DNA from: Sorghum bicolor
Lineage: Eukaryota > Streptophyta > Magnoliopsida > Poales > Poaceae
Length of the DNA stretch: 64,000 nt
Assembly: GCF_000003195.3 (NCBI RefSeq)
Contig: NC_012870.2
Span: 35,652,741-35,716,740 of the forward strand
Reading direction: 5' to 3'
Below the pieces are notes generated by a model. The model did no database searches. It was not told where the DNA came from and was given only the letters and a program-made list of their open reading frames with translations. Within the stretch, counting starts at the first letter, position 1, and every line of letters begins with the position of its first letter. Made by a program: the position numbers and the translations under genes. This document shows, in pieces, positions 10,222-20,886 of this stretch.

Positions 10222-11725
10222 TGTTGACACTTACTAACACCACTTGGATACTAGGTTGTCATCCCCAGCATGGTGCCAGAGTGTACAAAGGTATTTATGA
10301 ATGTAAAGGCACTCTAGAATATAATCTATTCTATCCGCAAGCGCACAGATAAAATACCTCATTGTAGCATTTCACCAGGAAAGTATTCTAGGTATCGTTA
10401 TTTATAATTTTGCTTAAGAGAACAATGGAAATGAAGATAAGGATAAAATCTATCAGGCACAGACTAGAGATAAACTTGCAAGAACATGATTACTAATGAG
10501 GAACTCGTCACACAGTCACTTACTTTGGCAGGGGGTAAGCCATAATAATAATGATAATGAAATATAAGCTCATGGGTAAATAACACAGCGATTAGAAAAT
10601 AGACTACTCCTCATATATGTAAGGTGACGTCGGATTAGCTAGAGAATGGATTCTAAGTTATCTACTATCTACTAAGTCACAATCTACTCTAGTTATCTAC
10701 AAGATCATATATAGCATCAAAGACTCTTCATTCATGTATAAGGAACATTGCTAAAGTAAATCAGAACATCGCAAGACTTACTCCGTAGTACAAATTCTGC
10801 CTGTCCTATCAACGGAGGGTGGACTATATAAGAATCAACGAAGCTGTCACCATCGCGAACTACCACACGACCCAGCCAATTGGATACATTTGCAGGTAAA
10901 TAACATCTAAGCACCACGCCCACATGTGATCTACCACTTAGCTCCCGCGCGTCAAGAGCTAAGCACTTTGCAAACTTATACATAAACTCATTATCAATCA
11001 TAACTATATCAAATATAGAACTAGAGCAAACTAAGAGCATAATAAATAGAGACATAATGCAATTAGAATAAAGTAGTAGAGAAAGATATGAAAAATACCA
11101 ATCTTTATTGATGAAGATCCGAATCCAGAGCGCTAGGCTCTACTTCTCTAATTTTATCTAATCAATCCTATAGAACTTGAAGGATTAGGGAGTAGCTAAT
11201 TCTAATTCTCTATGGGAGAGAAGTTCTAAAACTCTAACTTTGATGGCTTCCTCTGATAACGATTTCTCCTCTTCCCCTGGGGTGGAGAGGCCTTGCTTAT
11301 ATAGCCCCCTTAGATGAATGTGGGTCGTCGGATCAAACCGACATTGATCCGACGGTTTTCCTTGATCCTTTAGGTTGGTGGAGCATAATCCTCGAGGTTG
11401 GTTGTGATTGGCCCTAAGGCGAGGGCGGGCGCCCAAGGGGGGAGGGCGGTCGCCCTGCCCCCGGGCCTGATCGGCCTCCCGATCGTTTCCGTGGCTTCCG
11501 GACTCTTCTAGATCATGGATAATTGTGCGGCACGTAATTATCTTGTTGTAAACCTGACATGTGGGCCTTCTCTCCATATTTTCTGAAAACCCCCTGCAGA
11601 AATAGACAAACACCAAAGTTTGTCTAATTCTGTCAGATAAAACCCTAATTCTAGATGTTTGGTGCATATTGATCCTTTTCCATGTTTAGTTGATGGTTAA
11701 ATTTAGTACTTAAGGACCGTCAACA
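10222..11725 (-). repeat. 5' LTR of element B
   Basis: This 1504-bp copy of 2559-4063 starts TGTTGACAC and ends GTCAACA. The TATATA box is at 11298-11303. GC dyads (GGGCGGGCGCCC and GGGCGGTCGCCC) lie near 11424-11456. An ORF at 11185-11667 reads through the LTR and is not a gene. Confidence 0.92.
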
Positions 11726-12005
11726 GCGGGCGCCCTGCCCTCGGGTCCGCTCGGCCTCCCGCTCGTTCCCGTGGCTTCTGGACTCTTCTAGTTGTTGGAT
11801 AATTGAGGTGCACGTTAACATCTCTATGTAAACCTGACGTGTGGGCCTTTCCTCCATATTTCCTGATAACCCCCTGCAGAAATAGACAAACACCAAAACT
11901 CGTGGAATTATGTCAGATAAAACCCTAAGTCTGGGTGTCGGTTGCATTTGGATCCATTTCTTTGTTTATTTGTTGATTATATTTGATACTTAAGGACCGT
12001 CAACA
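11726..12005 (-). repeat. 5' LTR of element A, outer segment
   Basis: This is the continuation of the LTR interrupted at 2558. It resumes with GCGGGCGCCCTGCC, the second half of the dyad region, and ends GACCGTCAACA. It closely resembles the corresponding ends of the C and G LTRs. Confidence 0.85.
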
Positions 12006-12125
12006 GTTACTAGAAGTGAGATTATTAGAATGTGCAAAGTGCAATGGAACCAGTATTGGGAAGCAGAGGCAACTTGGGAAAGAGAGGATGATTTGAGAAA
12101 ATCATATTCATATTTATTTGAGTAA
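12006..12125 (+). CDS. C-terminal chromodomain fragment of element D polyprotein
   Basis: Thirty-nine codons and a TAA remain. The sequence KVQWNQYWEAEATWERED is the hallmark core of the integrase-linked chromodomain of chromoviruses, and the tail SYSYLFE ends the polyprotein. In this clade the chromodomain is thought to direct integration to marked chromatin. Everything upstream is displaced by element A and lies outside the window. Confidence 0.8.
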   Translation, partial: VTRSEIIRMCKVQWNQYWEAEATWEREDDLRKSYSYLFE

Positions 12126-12150
12126 GTACTGTTCAATCTCGAGCATGAGA

Positions 12151-12169
12151 TTCTTTTAAGGGGGTAGAG
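12151..12169 (+). promoter_or_regulatory. Polypurine tract of element D
   Basis: TTCTTTTAAGGGGGTAGAG lies directly before the LTR start TGTAACATCC, 25 bp after the pol stop codon, as is usual for Tekay/Del-type elements. Confidence 0.75.
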
Positions 12170-12171
12170 TG

Positions 12172-12636
12172 TGTAACATCCAAAAATTGAATTTCAATTA
12201 ATAGGATTTAATTTGATTTATTTAAGTATTTTTGTGAGCATTTAAATTAGTGAATAAATAAATTTTATTGAAATTAAAATCCAACATAGGGATAGAAATA
12301 TGTTTATGCATTCATGCTAGAGCATATTCAATTTTGTGTTGTTGACTTTTGGTCTGAATTTAATTGCATTAAAAATTATCTTGCAAAGAAAGCTTTAGAA
12401 AATAAAATAGAAAAGGGAAAAAAAGAAGAAGGAACTCACTTACCTCCCTGAGCTCTGGCCCAGCCTAACGCGGCAGCAGCAGCTCAGCCCAGTTCCCCTC
12501 TCGGCCCAGACTGGCCCAGCAGGCCAGCGCGGGTGCGCTCTTTCCCTTCCCCCCTCCTTTCTGTCGCTGGCATCCTAGGCCCGTGTGTCAGCCTCCCCTC
12601 CCACCTTTCCTTTCTTTCCCAACGTGCGTAACCAAG
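12172..12636 (+). repeat. 3' LTR of element D, first segment
   Basis: Begins TGTAACATCC. It is AT-rich at first, then GC-rich (12440-12620), and is broken at 12636 by solo LTR C. It continues at 24302. Confidence 0.75.
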
Positions 12637-13113
12637 TGTTGATATTTGGTAACGCAATCAGGAATTGATCTGCAAGCGCACAGATATCGGTGAGCACTTC
12701 ACCTGGGAGGTTATCCAGAGTATCGTATTTATATTTTACCACTAGGAGAAAGCATGCATCTAACTAACCTAATATATTACTACTAACCTTTAGGCTACAA
12801 CCACTATGATTTGATGTGAGCGATGTATAGAGAAGGCTATGACTGCACCCTCGTTCTAACCTTGGTAAGGATGATCTACTGCTCTATTGGGGAGGCTTAC
12901 GAAATCTAGACACCATAGAGGATGTTCAACCCGCACTATCAACCCTACTGATCTTGCTAACAGGATTATGGGCTACGGAAATGTCACGTTCCTTGCTACT
13001 ACCACAGTCTAGGTAGACAGGGGATATCTATGAGTATCCTAGCCCAAACACCACGTTTACGCTAGCGATGATTACTCTAAACTCTACGCGAAGAGATCAA
13101 AGTAAACTCATAC
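12637..13113 (-). repeat. Solo LTR C, first segment
   Basis: Reverse-complement homologue of the G LTR (34681-35872). It starts TGTTGATATTTGG and is interrupted by the CACTA element at 13114. The second segment is 23559/23562-24301. The ends are flanked by CCAAG (12632-12636) and CCGAG (24302-24306), a 5-bp duplication with one mismatch. No internal region or second LTR is present, so this is a solo LTR left by recombination between two LTRs. Total about 1.2 kb. Confidence 0.85.
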
Positions 13114-13143
13114 ACTACCACAATCTCGAATTGCCTTGAGTGC
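13114..13143 (+). repeat. Left terminal inverted repeat of the CACTA element
   Basis: Starts CACTACC and shares CTCGAATTGCCTTG with the other end, with a short divergent stretch after the first six bases. Confidence 0.9.
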
Positions 13144-13610
13144 CAAAAACTGCCAAGGAAAGGGGTTAAACCGCCATGAAAATTATCCTTGACCACAAAC
13201 CGCTAAGCAAAGGCACTCAAGGATAGAAGCTAAGGAAAATTAGTTTCCTTGGCGGTTCTGACACTCAAGGATGATTTTCCTGAAGGTTTGCCCCCAAGGA
13301 AACAACGACCATACTTAATTTGCCAAAGCGCCAAGGAAATATTGCGACCGCCAAGGAAAGTAGTTTGCTTGAGGGCCAACAACCTCCAAGGAAAATATTT
13401 TTCTTGAGAGCCAACAACCGTCAAGGTAATACATATTTTCTTGGCAGTTCCAAACCTTCAAGGAAAGACATTTCCTCGGAGGTAGCCAGCTGATAGGTTA
13501 ATTATTATTCTTGAGGGTATGGTTGTAAATCCTCGACTGCAAGAACTGCCAAGTAAACTCTTACAAGGTAATCATTGTTTTCCTTAGCAACCATTGCCGC
13601 CAAGTTAATT
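13135..13610. repeat. Left subterminal repeat array of the CACTA element
   Basis: More than a dozen copies of a CCGCCAAGGAAA-like motif occur in both orientations (for example TTTCCTTGGCGG near 13247, CCCCAAGGAAAC near 13290, CCGCCAAGGAAA near 13350). In En/Spm the TNPA protein binds such subterminal motifs to bring the ends together. The matching array is at 23185-23545. Confidence 0.85.
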
Positions 13611-13748
13611 ATTTTAGTATATACATATATAACTATCATGGTAATTACATTTCCAGAAATGATATATAACAAATATAACCAGAAAGTGATTCATATAAAT
13701 ATATATTCCGGCCAACATCATACAACCAACATCCATAGTGGTTCATTA

Positions 13749-13885
13749 CAACAAGTTCATTCCTTCAGGGCAATACTCCAGCCAACAAGTTCATGCCTAG
13801 AAGGCAATACTCCAGCCAACAAGTTCATGCCTAGAAGGCAATACACCAACCAACAAGTTCATGCCTAGATGGCAATACTCTAAGA
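13749..13885 (+). repeat. 34-bp tandem repeat within the CACTA element
   Basis: About four units with a period of 34 bp (starts of CAATACTCCA-type units at 13771, 13805, 13839 and 13873), reading roughly CAATACTCCAGCCAACAAGT then TCATGCCTAGAAGG. It lies between the left subterminal array and the TNPA 3' end. No coding significance seen. Confidence 0.85.
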
Positions 13886-14060
13886 GTCTGCAAACGTTAC
13901 TAGGTCTAGGTGGCAATATAGTATCATTTCAACATGTCAACACCACATGCATATGGAAACAATTGCCCGCAACTAAACATTAGCAAAAGGTTAGCTGCAC
14001 ATCAGCCTAGTTTGTACCAAAATCTACCAAAAGAATGTCCAGCACTTGGAGCTGCTGGCA

Positions 14061-17018
14061 TTAGTTAGTTGCCCTTGTGCCACTTCCATCTGGAGACAAA
14101 TTGATCTCCCTGCTAGCTGTAGGACTACCTGATACATGGTCACTATAGTGGTCTTCATCACTGGTGTCATCCCCATCCTCTTCAAGGTCATCGCTGTCTG
14201 CTTCAAAGTGGCCATCAACATCATAGTAAATGTCATCATCGCTGTCGCTTCCACCACTAATACATACAAGCAATCGAAAATTTATTACCATCAGCAGGTC
14301 GCGATGAATACTATTTTCCTTAAGTAGTAACTCATTATTTTCTTTCAATTGAATATTTTCTTTCTTCACTTGTTCATATTTATCAGGACTGATTGGTATA
14401 ACTCTCCTCAAATTGGCATGCCTTAGGACAGCTGCCTTTTCCACAGCACCATCACCTATTGGAACACGTCCATGGGTCATGCCACGTCCTATTGTGTACA
14501 AAGCCTTTCCATCAAGTTGTTTTGAGGTCTCATCTGGAACTAGGCCCTGTAGTCATCCTAAAAAGAAGCAAATAGATGTGGCAATTATTAGTTCCCACCA
14601 TGTCATTGACATTCCAATTTTTTCTAAGTAGCTCTAGAGATTGGCTATAGACACTACATATATTTTGCTTTCAATATCATGAATATGTCCACTACTGGCT
14701 CTCTGTAATGAAAGTCAGCATAAACATATAATATTAAAATTGGTTGTGGACACTAGACACAACCGAATAACATCCTTTGATCATACTACATACTGTCGAA
14801 GCTGTAAGTTATGTTCTGTATAAATTTCAGTACATACTGTTCATTGGCTCATTGCACACACAAGATATGGACCAGCTAAGCTAAAATAGACAAAGGAAAT
14901 TTCTAGAAAAGAAAGATGTAATACCAAGCGTTTCTGTGCTTTTGCACTTGGTATTGGACGACTCCTTCCAGTGCTATCCACTATTTTCATTCCAGATTTC
15001 ATTACAGCATATGTATTTATGGTGCCGCTCTTCTCGGGGCCAAAAGTATATTCCTATAAAACCAAAAAAAATGCATGTGAAAACTTAGTAGAGGGTCAAT
15101 TACATAAGTTTGCAAGAGTCAAGGATTTTTCAGACTAGAAATTGTTGTGTCTCTGTAAAATTCCTTGAACCTCCTCTATTTGGAGCAGGATCATCAGACC
15201 TCATGCGAGCATCTTGGGCTGTTTCTCTTTTTTTCTTGTATTGATCTGAAGTCCAATATTTGGAGAGCCATGCCCAAACTGCGTTATTGCACGATCCAAT
15301 TCTACAAGTCAAGTATTGTTCTTCCGTAAGCTGAATGGTGCGTGCCCTTCTATCATCACAATCCTCACCCTGTTTGTTACAAAACAACTTGACAGCCTCC
15401 AAACGGACTTGGTACATCATATTTGTTACTCTTCTCACTAGATAGTTCTCTAGAACTTTTTCAGCATTTAGCCTATGTCGTGGATGACATGTAAACAAAC
15501 TCTGTATAGAGATATATATACATACATAAAGTAAATAGAATAGAACAATAGAAGCCAATCAGTTGAAAGAAAATAATTGCATCTACTCTAGATAGCTTAC
15601 CCAGAACTCTGCCTTTACTTTTTTTGCATAGCAGATTCCATGCACGTCTCTTTTCCAATAATAATCATTCCATGAAAATGTCGGTTGTCTTTTGATAACT
15701 GTGCCATCGTCTTCATATACCTTGATAATACCAGGGTACTCGCATTTAAGAATGACACCTACTTGTGAGGGATACTTGTAGCCTTCAGGGTTGTACCCAA
15801 CATATTTGAATTGACTGCAAAGAAGTTGATATGTGCATTAGTCATCCCCACATTTTGAATTAATTGTAGAAAATGACAAGCAATGCGGTATTATATATAA
15901 AAGGGCTCATATATTTACTTACCTATGACCAACAGGTTCCAACACCACCTTCCCACTACGAGGAGGAACCGCCAATTCCGTCCTTGCCATCTTTGCTCTC
16001 CCTCTTTTTGCAGGTGCTTGGCTGCCCCGTTTAGAACCAATATTCAAGCTGTTGTTAGCACCACCACTACCACCACTCAAACGACTATTAACATCAGTTG
16101 TAACCCTTCCACAAGCATCATCATCACCTCTTACAGCTCTAGTCCTTTCAGTGTTTCCAGCAACCTCATTGCTTCTTTAAGTGTTCCTAGCAGCAGCAAC
16201 TGTCTTTTCAATGTTCATGTCAACATTGCTTCTTTCAGTGTTCCCAGCAGCAGCAGCAGCTACACTATCCATTTCATCACTCCCAAAAGCAGCAGTACGG
16301 CCCCTTCCAGCACTCCCAGCAGCAGCAGCATCACTGCTCGTTTCATCACTCCCAACAACAGTAGTATGGCCCCTTCCAGTGCTCCTAGCAGCAGCAGCAG
16401 CAGCACTACCCATTTCATCACTCCCAACAGCAGTAGTACGACCCCATCCAGCACTCCTAGCAGCAGCAGCAGCACTACCCATTTCATCACTCCCAACAGC
16501 AGCATCACTACCCCTTCCAGCACTCCCAGCAGCAGCAGCATCACTGCTCGTTTCATCACTCCCAACAACAGTAGTATGGCCCCTTCCAGTGCTCCTAGCA
16601 GCAGCAGCAGCAGCACTACCCATTTCATCACTCCCAACAGCAGTAGTACGACCCATCCAGCACTCCTAGCAGCAGCAGCAGCACTACCCATTTCATCACT
16701 CCCAACAGCAGCATCACTACCCCTTCCAGCACTCCTAGCACTCCTAGCAGCAGCAGCAGCACTACCCATTTCATCACTCCCAACAGCAGTAGTACGGTCC
16801 CTTCCAGCACTCCTAGCAGTAGCAGTACTACCCCTTTCAGTGCTCCCAACAGCAGCAGCAGCAGCACTCTTCCTAGTATTAGTAGCACCCATCCTTTTAG
16901 AGTTGCTAGCAGCAACCCTTTTGGACTGAATACCACTATGACTATGTCCTATTTGGTTGCTCCCACCACTTCCTGCATCCTTCTTGCGTGTAAGCTTCTT
17001 GTGTCGAAGGCCGTACAT
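14061..17018 (-). pseudogene. tnpA: TNPA-like gene of the CACTA element (Transposase_24 / Ptta-En-Spm type)
   Basis: My exon model on the minus strand is 17018-15923, 15814-15601, 15501-about 15136, about 15053-14935 and 14546-14061. Exon 1 follows CTTTCCAG, starts MYGLRHKKLTRKKD and holds a Ser/Ala-rich minisatellite. Exon 2 contains YPSQVGVILKCEYPGI. Exon 3 contains WAWLSKYWTSDQYKKKRETAQ, the part most typical of plant Transposase_24 proteins. The last exon has GRGMTHGRVPIGDGAVEKAAVL, a coiled coil and an acidic tail. Breaks are a one-base deletion near 16652 inside the minisatellite and a TAA at 16177-16179. The protein would bind the subterminal repeats. Splice sites are GT-AG by eye; the exon 3 donor is the least certain. 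Confidence 0.75.
16230..16880 (-). repeat. Coding minisatellite in TNPA exon 1 (about 69-72 bp units)
   Basis: About nine to ten units built from CCCAACAGCAGTAGTACG, CCCTTCCAGCACTCC, TAGCAGCAGCAGCAGCACT and ACCCATTTCATCACT. On the minus strand they encode VGSDEMGSAAAAARSAGRG-type repeats. A higher-order 210-bp duplication is visible (TCACTGCTCG at 16331 and 16541). Unit lengths are multiples of three, so long false ORFs also appear in other frames and on the + strand. Confidence 0.9.
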
Positions 17019-17228
17019 CTCCTGGAAAGTGTACAAAAATAATTAGTACTTAGTACATCTCAAGAATAAAGGGGCATATTTTTTAGAACAAACAAGAACA
17101 CAAGAAAATAAAACTTTATCACAAAATATAGACATGTAGCAGCACACACAAAAGACACTTCAGTAGGAATGATATTTAGTTCAACAAGGTACAAATTGGA
17201 AATAAAGATGAGAACTAAGAAAAACAAG

Positions 17229-20200
17229 TCAATAATCAGTTGGATCTAAAGCTAGATGTTCTTCATCTTGACTATCTTCATCTTGACTCTCTTCATCTTC
17301 TTCATCTTGACCATCATCCGCATTTTCTTCACCTTCTGTGTTCAATTTGGACAGAAATTCTAACTCCTTAGGATCAGTTATCTCATCCGACACAACTGCA
17401 GTTGTATCATCTAGCTCAATATTCAGATCAATGACGAATGTGCCTTCTAACCCCTCCTCTAGAAAACATAACACTTCTTCTACTGGACCAGTATGAGGGT
17501 TCGGGTCATCAACACTATCATCTACACTAACATAGCCATGTGGAGTAACTTGATATGTAACCCACCACTCTTGTAGATCTTTTCTCTGACATGCATAAGG
17601 TAAATAATATACTTGTTTAACTTGGCTAGCTAAAACAAAAGGCTCAAAAACAGAAAGCCTAGTAGCATGCTTAATTTCCACCAGTCCCAAGTTTTCAGTG
17701 CGTCTTGTTCCACTAGGTGTTGGATGAAACCAATCACAATCAAACAAAACCATCTCTAGTTGCAATTGTCCATCCCATTTTATTTTTATGATGTCCTTAA
17801 TTACACCATAGTACTCAGTCTCATTGTTGTCATCATCAACACAAGATACACAAACACCAATATTTACTGTTGCCAATCCTGATTTAGATCCCTCATGCAC
17901 TTTTGAGCGAAATCTATAACCATTCACATCATAACAGCCATAGGTGGTAACTCTTTTGCGGAAACCATAAGATATTTGACATAAGGCTGTATCAATGCCA
18001 GGTGTTTGCATGCACTGCAAATTAAATAGATATAGTTTGATATGTTAGTTTTAGGTGGAAAATAGATGGATAGATAACTAAACGCGAAAGGTTGTAGAAG
18101 GATTACTTCTTCCTTGAACCAATCAAAAACGTTTGGGCCATGTTTTCCTCGGCTACTCTTCCACCCATTTAACCTTAGGTCCCTAAGTTGTTCAGGTGTT
18201 GGTCTAGTCCTGCTCTTCCATTGTTCTTTCTCAAATTTACTATAGGAGAGGAAAGTAAGTTAATTAACATAGAGCTACCAAAATACAAAAAAAACATCTA
18301 TGGTTTATAGGAAAAGCATGTATTACTTGAAGTGCTCGTCCATCTCCGAGATGTTTGTCAAAACATATAGGAATGCAGCCTCATATTCTTTGGTTGAAAG
18401 CGCACGGACACCGTGCGGGCTAGAGCACCGACCATGGTACTGAAAAATTTGAATGTTGCATGAACTTTCAAAGGTAGAAGCACCAGAATCATATCGAGGT
18501 ACTTTGTTCCTGACTGATGGGACATGTGGCCTGAAGTAAAGAGAGAGGAAATTTGTAGCCTCCTCAACTAATTCAGCCTCAACAATGCAACCCTCAACAC
18601 GAGCCTTGTTTCTTACTTTCTTTCTAAGCTGCTGAATTTTCCTACAAGAAATAACTAGAATTGAGGAAAGAATTACAAAAGGAAGCATAATATGGTTTTT
18701 TCTGTTATATTTTTACCTCTCAAATGGATAGTTCCAACGAGCTTGGACAGGACCTCCTAGTCTAGCCTCACGAGGAAGATGAATAATCAGATGTTGCATA
18801 GGATTGAAAAAACTTGGAGGAAATATCTTTTCCATTTTGCAAAGAAGGACAGCAACTTGCTGCTCCAATGAACATATAGCATCCTTGCTCAGCTCTCTAG
18901 AACACAATTGACGCTAGAAAAAGCTAAGTTCAGCCAAACATGTCCATGTGTTGTTTGGAAGGATGCCACGAAATGCAACAGGATGTAAGCGTTCCATGAA
19001 GATGTGGTAATCATGACTTTTTAGTCCCAAGATCCTCCTTGTAGTCAAGTTCACTCCTCTTCTAATGTTGGCTGCATACCCATCAGGAAACTTGAGTTCC
19101 TTAAACCACTGAAGGATTGTTGGCTTGTCTTTCTTGTCAATGCACAATGGGCCACGAGGCCTGTCCCAATTGCCATTTGGTTTTTGCCTCAAATTTTGTG
19201 AGGGGCGACTTCAAATTTCAGCTAGATCTCTACGAGCCTTAGCATTATCTTTAGACTTCTCAGGTATGTCAAAACATGTGTTCCATATAGCTTCAGCTAC
19301 ATTTTTCTCATTATGCATCACATCAATGTTGTGACGCAACAACAATTTATGGAAGTATGGAAGTTGCCAAAAGCAACTGATATAGTTCCAATTGTGCAAT
19401 TTACCATAGTTATCTATATCACCGACAAATGTGTTTATTTGGGCTAGGACTTCTTCCCCAGTTAAATGTCTTGGATGCTCATCATGCACTACTGTGTCCT
19501 CTCTAAATTCATTAGCCTCAAATCTGAATGGATGGTCTGGAGGTAAGAAGCGCCTATGGCAATCAATCCAGCATGCCTTACGACCATTGCGGAGTTGGAA
19601 TGATTTTGTATCACCCAAGCATACTGGGCATGCGAGCCTACCATGAGTGCTCCATCCAGAAAAGTTTCCATAAGCTGGAAAGTCATGTATTGACCACAGA
19701 TAGGCTACCCGTATTGTAAAATATTTCTTCCTAGAAGCATCATAAGTATTCACCCCCTCCCATAAAAGTAGCAGTTCATCAACTAAAGGTTGCATCGGTA
19801 TGTTTAGATTCTTTCCAGGATGTTCAGGTCCAGGGACTACAAGGGCAAGGAATATGTACTCCGTCTTCATGATAAAACCCGGAGGAAGATTCAGTGGAGT
19901 AACAAAAACAGGCCAACATGAATATGGAGCTGCATTTATACTGAATGGTGTAAAACCATCAGTTGCCACAGCAAGGCGCACATTTCTTGGTTCAATAGCA
20001 AAATCTTTGAAGTCTTCATCAAATTGTTGCCATGCTTCCCCATCACAAGGGTGGCGCATCTTACCAGATTTCGACCGTTTGTGAGACTACATCAGCTTAG
20101 CTGTATTTTCATGACGAAATAATCTTTCAAGTCTATCTTGTATACGAAGGTACCACAACACTTTGCGTGGGACTTTATTCTGGCCTTCCTCATAGCGCGA

Positions 20201-20886
20201 GAGACCACAAACATCACACTTGTCTTTATTTTTGTTGTCTTTATAGTAAAGCATGCAATTGTTGTAACACACATCAATTTTCTGATATGGCATGCCTAGG
20301 CCTTCTAATAATTTCTTTGATTGGTAGGAATCCTTGGGAATCTTAGATTCTAGAGGTAGAAGTTCATTGATTAACTCTAGGTTTGCTTCAAAGTGCGCAA
20401 TAGACATATTGTACTGTGATTTCAAAGCTAGCAGACGTGCCACAGCAGAAAGAGATGAGTGTGTTGTGCTCTCATGGACCGGTTGATCAGCACTAGCAAC
20501 CATCCTATAGAAAGCCTGTGCTGACCCTGTGGGCTCCTCTTCAAAGGTCGGTGCACGACCACCACCTAGGTCAACTAACATATCATCCATTCGATCAGCT
20601 TCATCAAAACTCTCATCACTTCCAACTTCCACATGACTCTCTCCATGTGATGTCCATATTCTGTAGTCATCTCTAAACCCATTTTTACACAAGTGCATCT
20701 CCACATCAAACCTTATATGCCTAACATAGTTTCGACACACAGCACATGGGCACTTAATGGTGCCATTTTCAACAAGATCAACCCTAGAGAATGCATGGTC
20801 CAGAAACATGTTTGTGTTTTCAATCCACTCATATAGACATGTTGCCCACAAGACCAACCACTATACATCCACTCACGGTCTGTCAT
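17229..20886 (-). pseudogene. tnpD: TNPD-like transposase gene of the CACTA element (tnp2 family)
   Basis: The likely start is the ATG at 20884-20886 (MTDREWMYSG), after which a frameshift near 20850 leads into the long frame. Exon 1 (20886-18717) carries an N-terminal transposase-associated zinc-binding motif (CPCAVCRNY), then the tnp2 core (DGFTPF, FGKLHNW-like NYGKLHNWNY, HNIDVMHNEKNV) and the DUF4218-like end (RLGGPVQARWNYPFER). Further GT-AG exons are 18641-18327, 18239-18107 and 18014-17229. The last has the DUF4216-like FVLASQVKQVYYL and a very acidic C-terminus. In-frame stops are TAG near 20087, TGA near 19211 and TAG near 18914. TNPD is the catalytic transposase, so this copy is inactive as read. 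Confidence 0.9.
18642..18716 (-). other. Intron 1 of the TNPD-like gene
   Basis: Read on the minus strand, GAGAG|GTAAAA at the donor and TTGTAG|GAAAAT at the acceptor remove 75 bp and keep the frame from YPFER into KIQQLRKKVRNKARVEG, matching the usual order of this transposase family. Confidence 0.75.

Larger units (their letters stand above)
2559..11725 (-). mobile_element. Element B: complete non-autonomous Athila-type LTR retrotransposon
   Basis: This 9.2-kb minus-strand element has two LTRs of 1505 and 1504 bp (TGTTGAC...GTCAACA), a tRNA-Asp PBS and a polypurine tract. It is flanked by near-matching 5-bp target duplications GCGAG (2554-2558) and GCGGG (11726-11730), inside the LTR of element A. 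The internal region encodes gag, a retropepsin-like domain and a separate ORF resembling the Athila ORF-1 type. I find no reverse transcriptase, RNase H or integrase motif in any frame, so it must have been mobilised in trans. All ORFs are broken. The LTRs differ at many positions, so it is not recent. Confidence 0.9.
1..12005 (-). mobile_element. Element A: Athila-like Ty3/gypsy LTR retrotransposon, 3' part off-window
   Basis: This is the 5' portion of an LTR retrotransposon lying on the minus strand. Its 5' LTR ends at 12005 (GACCGTCAACA), a tRNA-Asp type primer-binding site follows at 1142-1158, and a gag gene reads leftward to the window edge. The 5' LTR is split by the complete insertion of element B (2559-11725). 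The base after 12005 returns abruptly to + strand chromodomain coding sequence of element D, so A is inserted in D. The target duplication cannot be checked because the left end of A is outside the window. Lineage is inferred from gag similarity to elements B, F and G. Confidence 0.85.

Noticed and set aside
13135..13610. Possible CRISPR-like array of regularly spaced short repeats
   Set aside because: Repeats occur in both orientations at uneven spacing and match at both transposon ends; they are CACTA subterminal motifs in a plant genome.
15925..16929. 334-codon + strand open frame rich in Ser, Thr and Pro
   Set aside because: It is antisense to the TNPA exon-1 minisatellite. Units in multiples of three keep several frames open; the spliced minus-strand gene explains the region better.
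16628..16936. Leu/Val-rich minus-strand frame resembling a membrane protein
   Set aside because: It is an out-of-frame reading of the same minisatellite.
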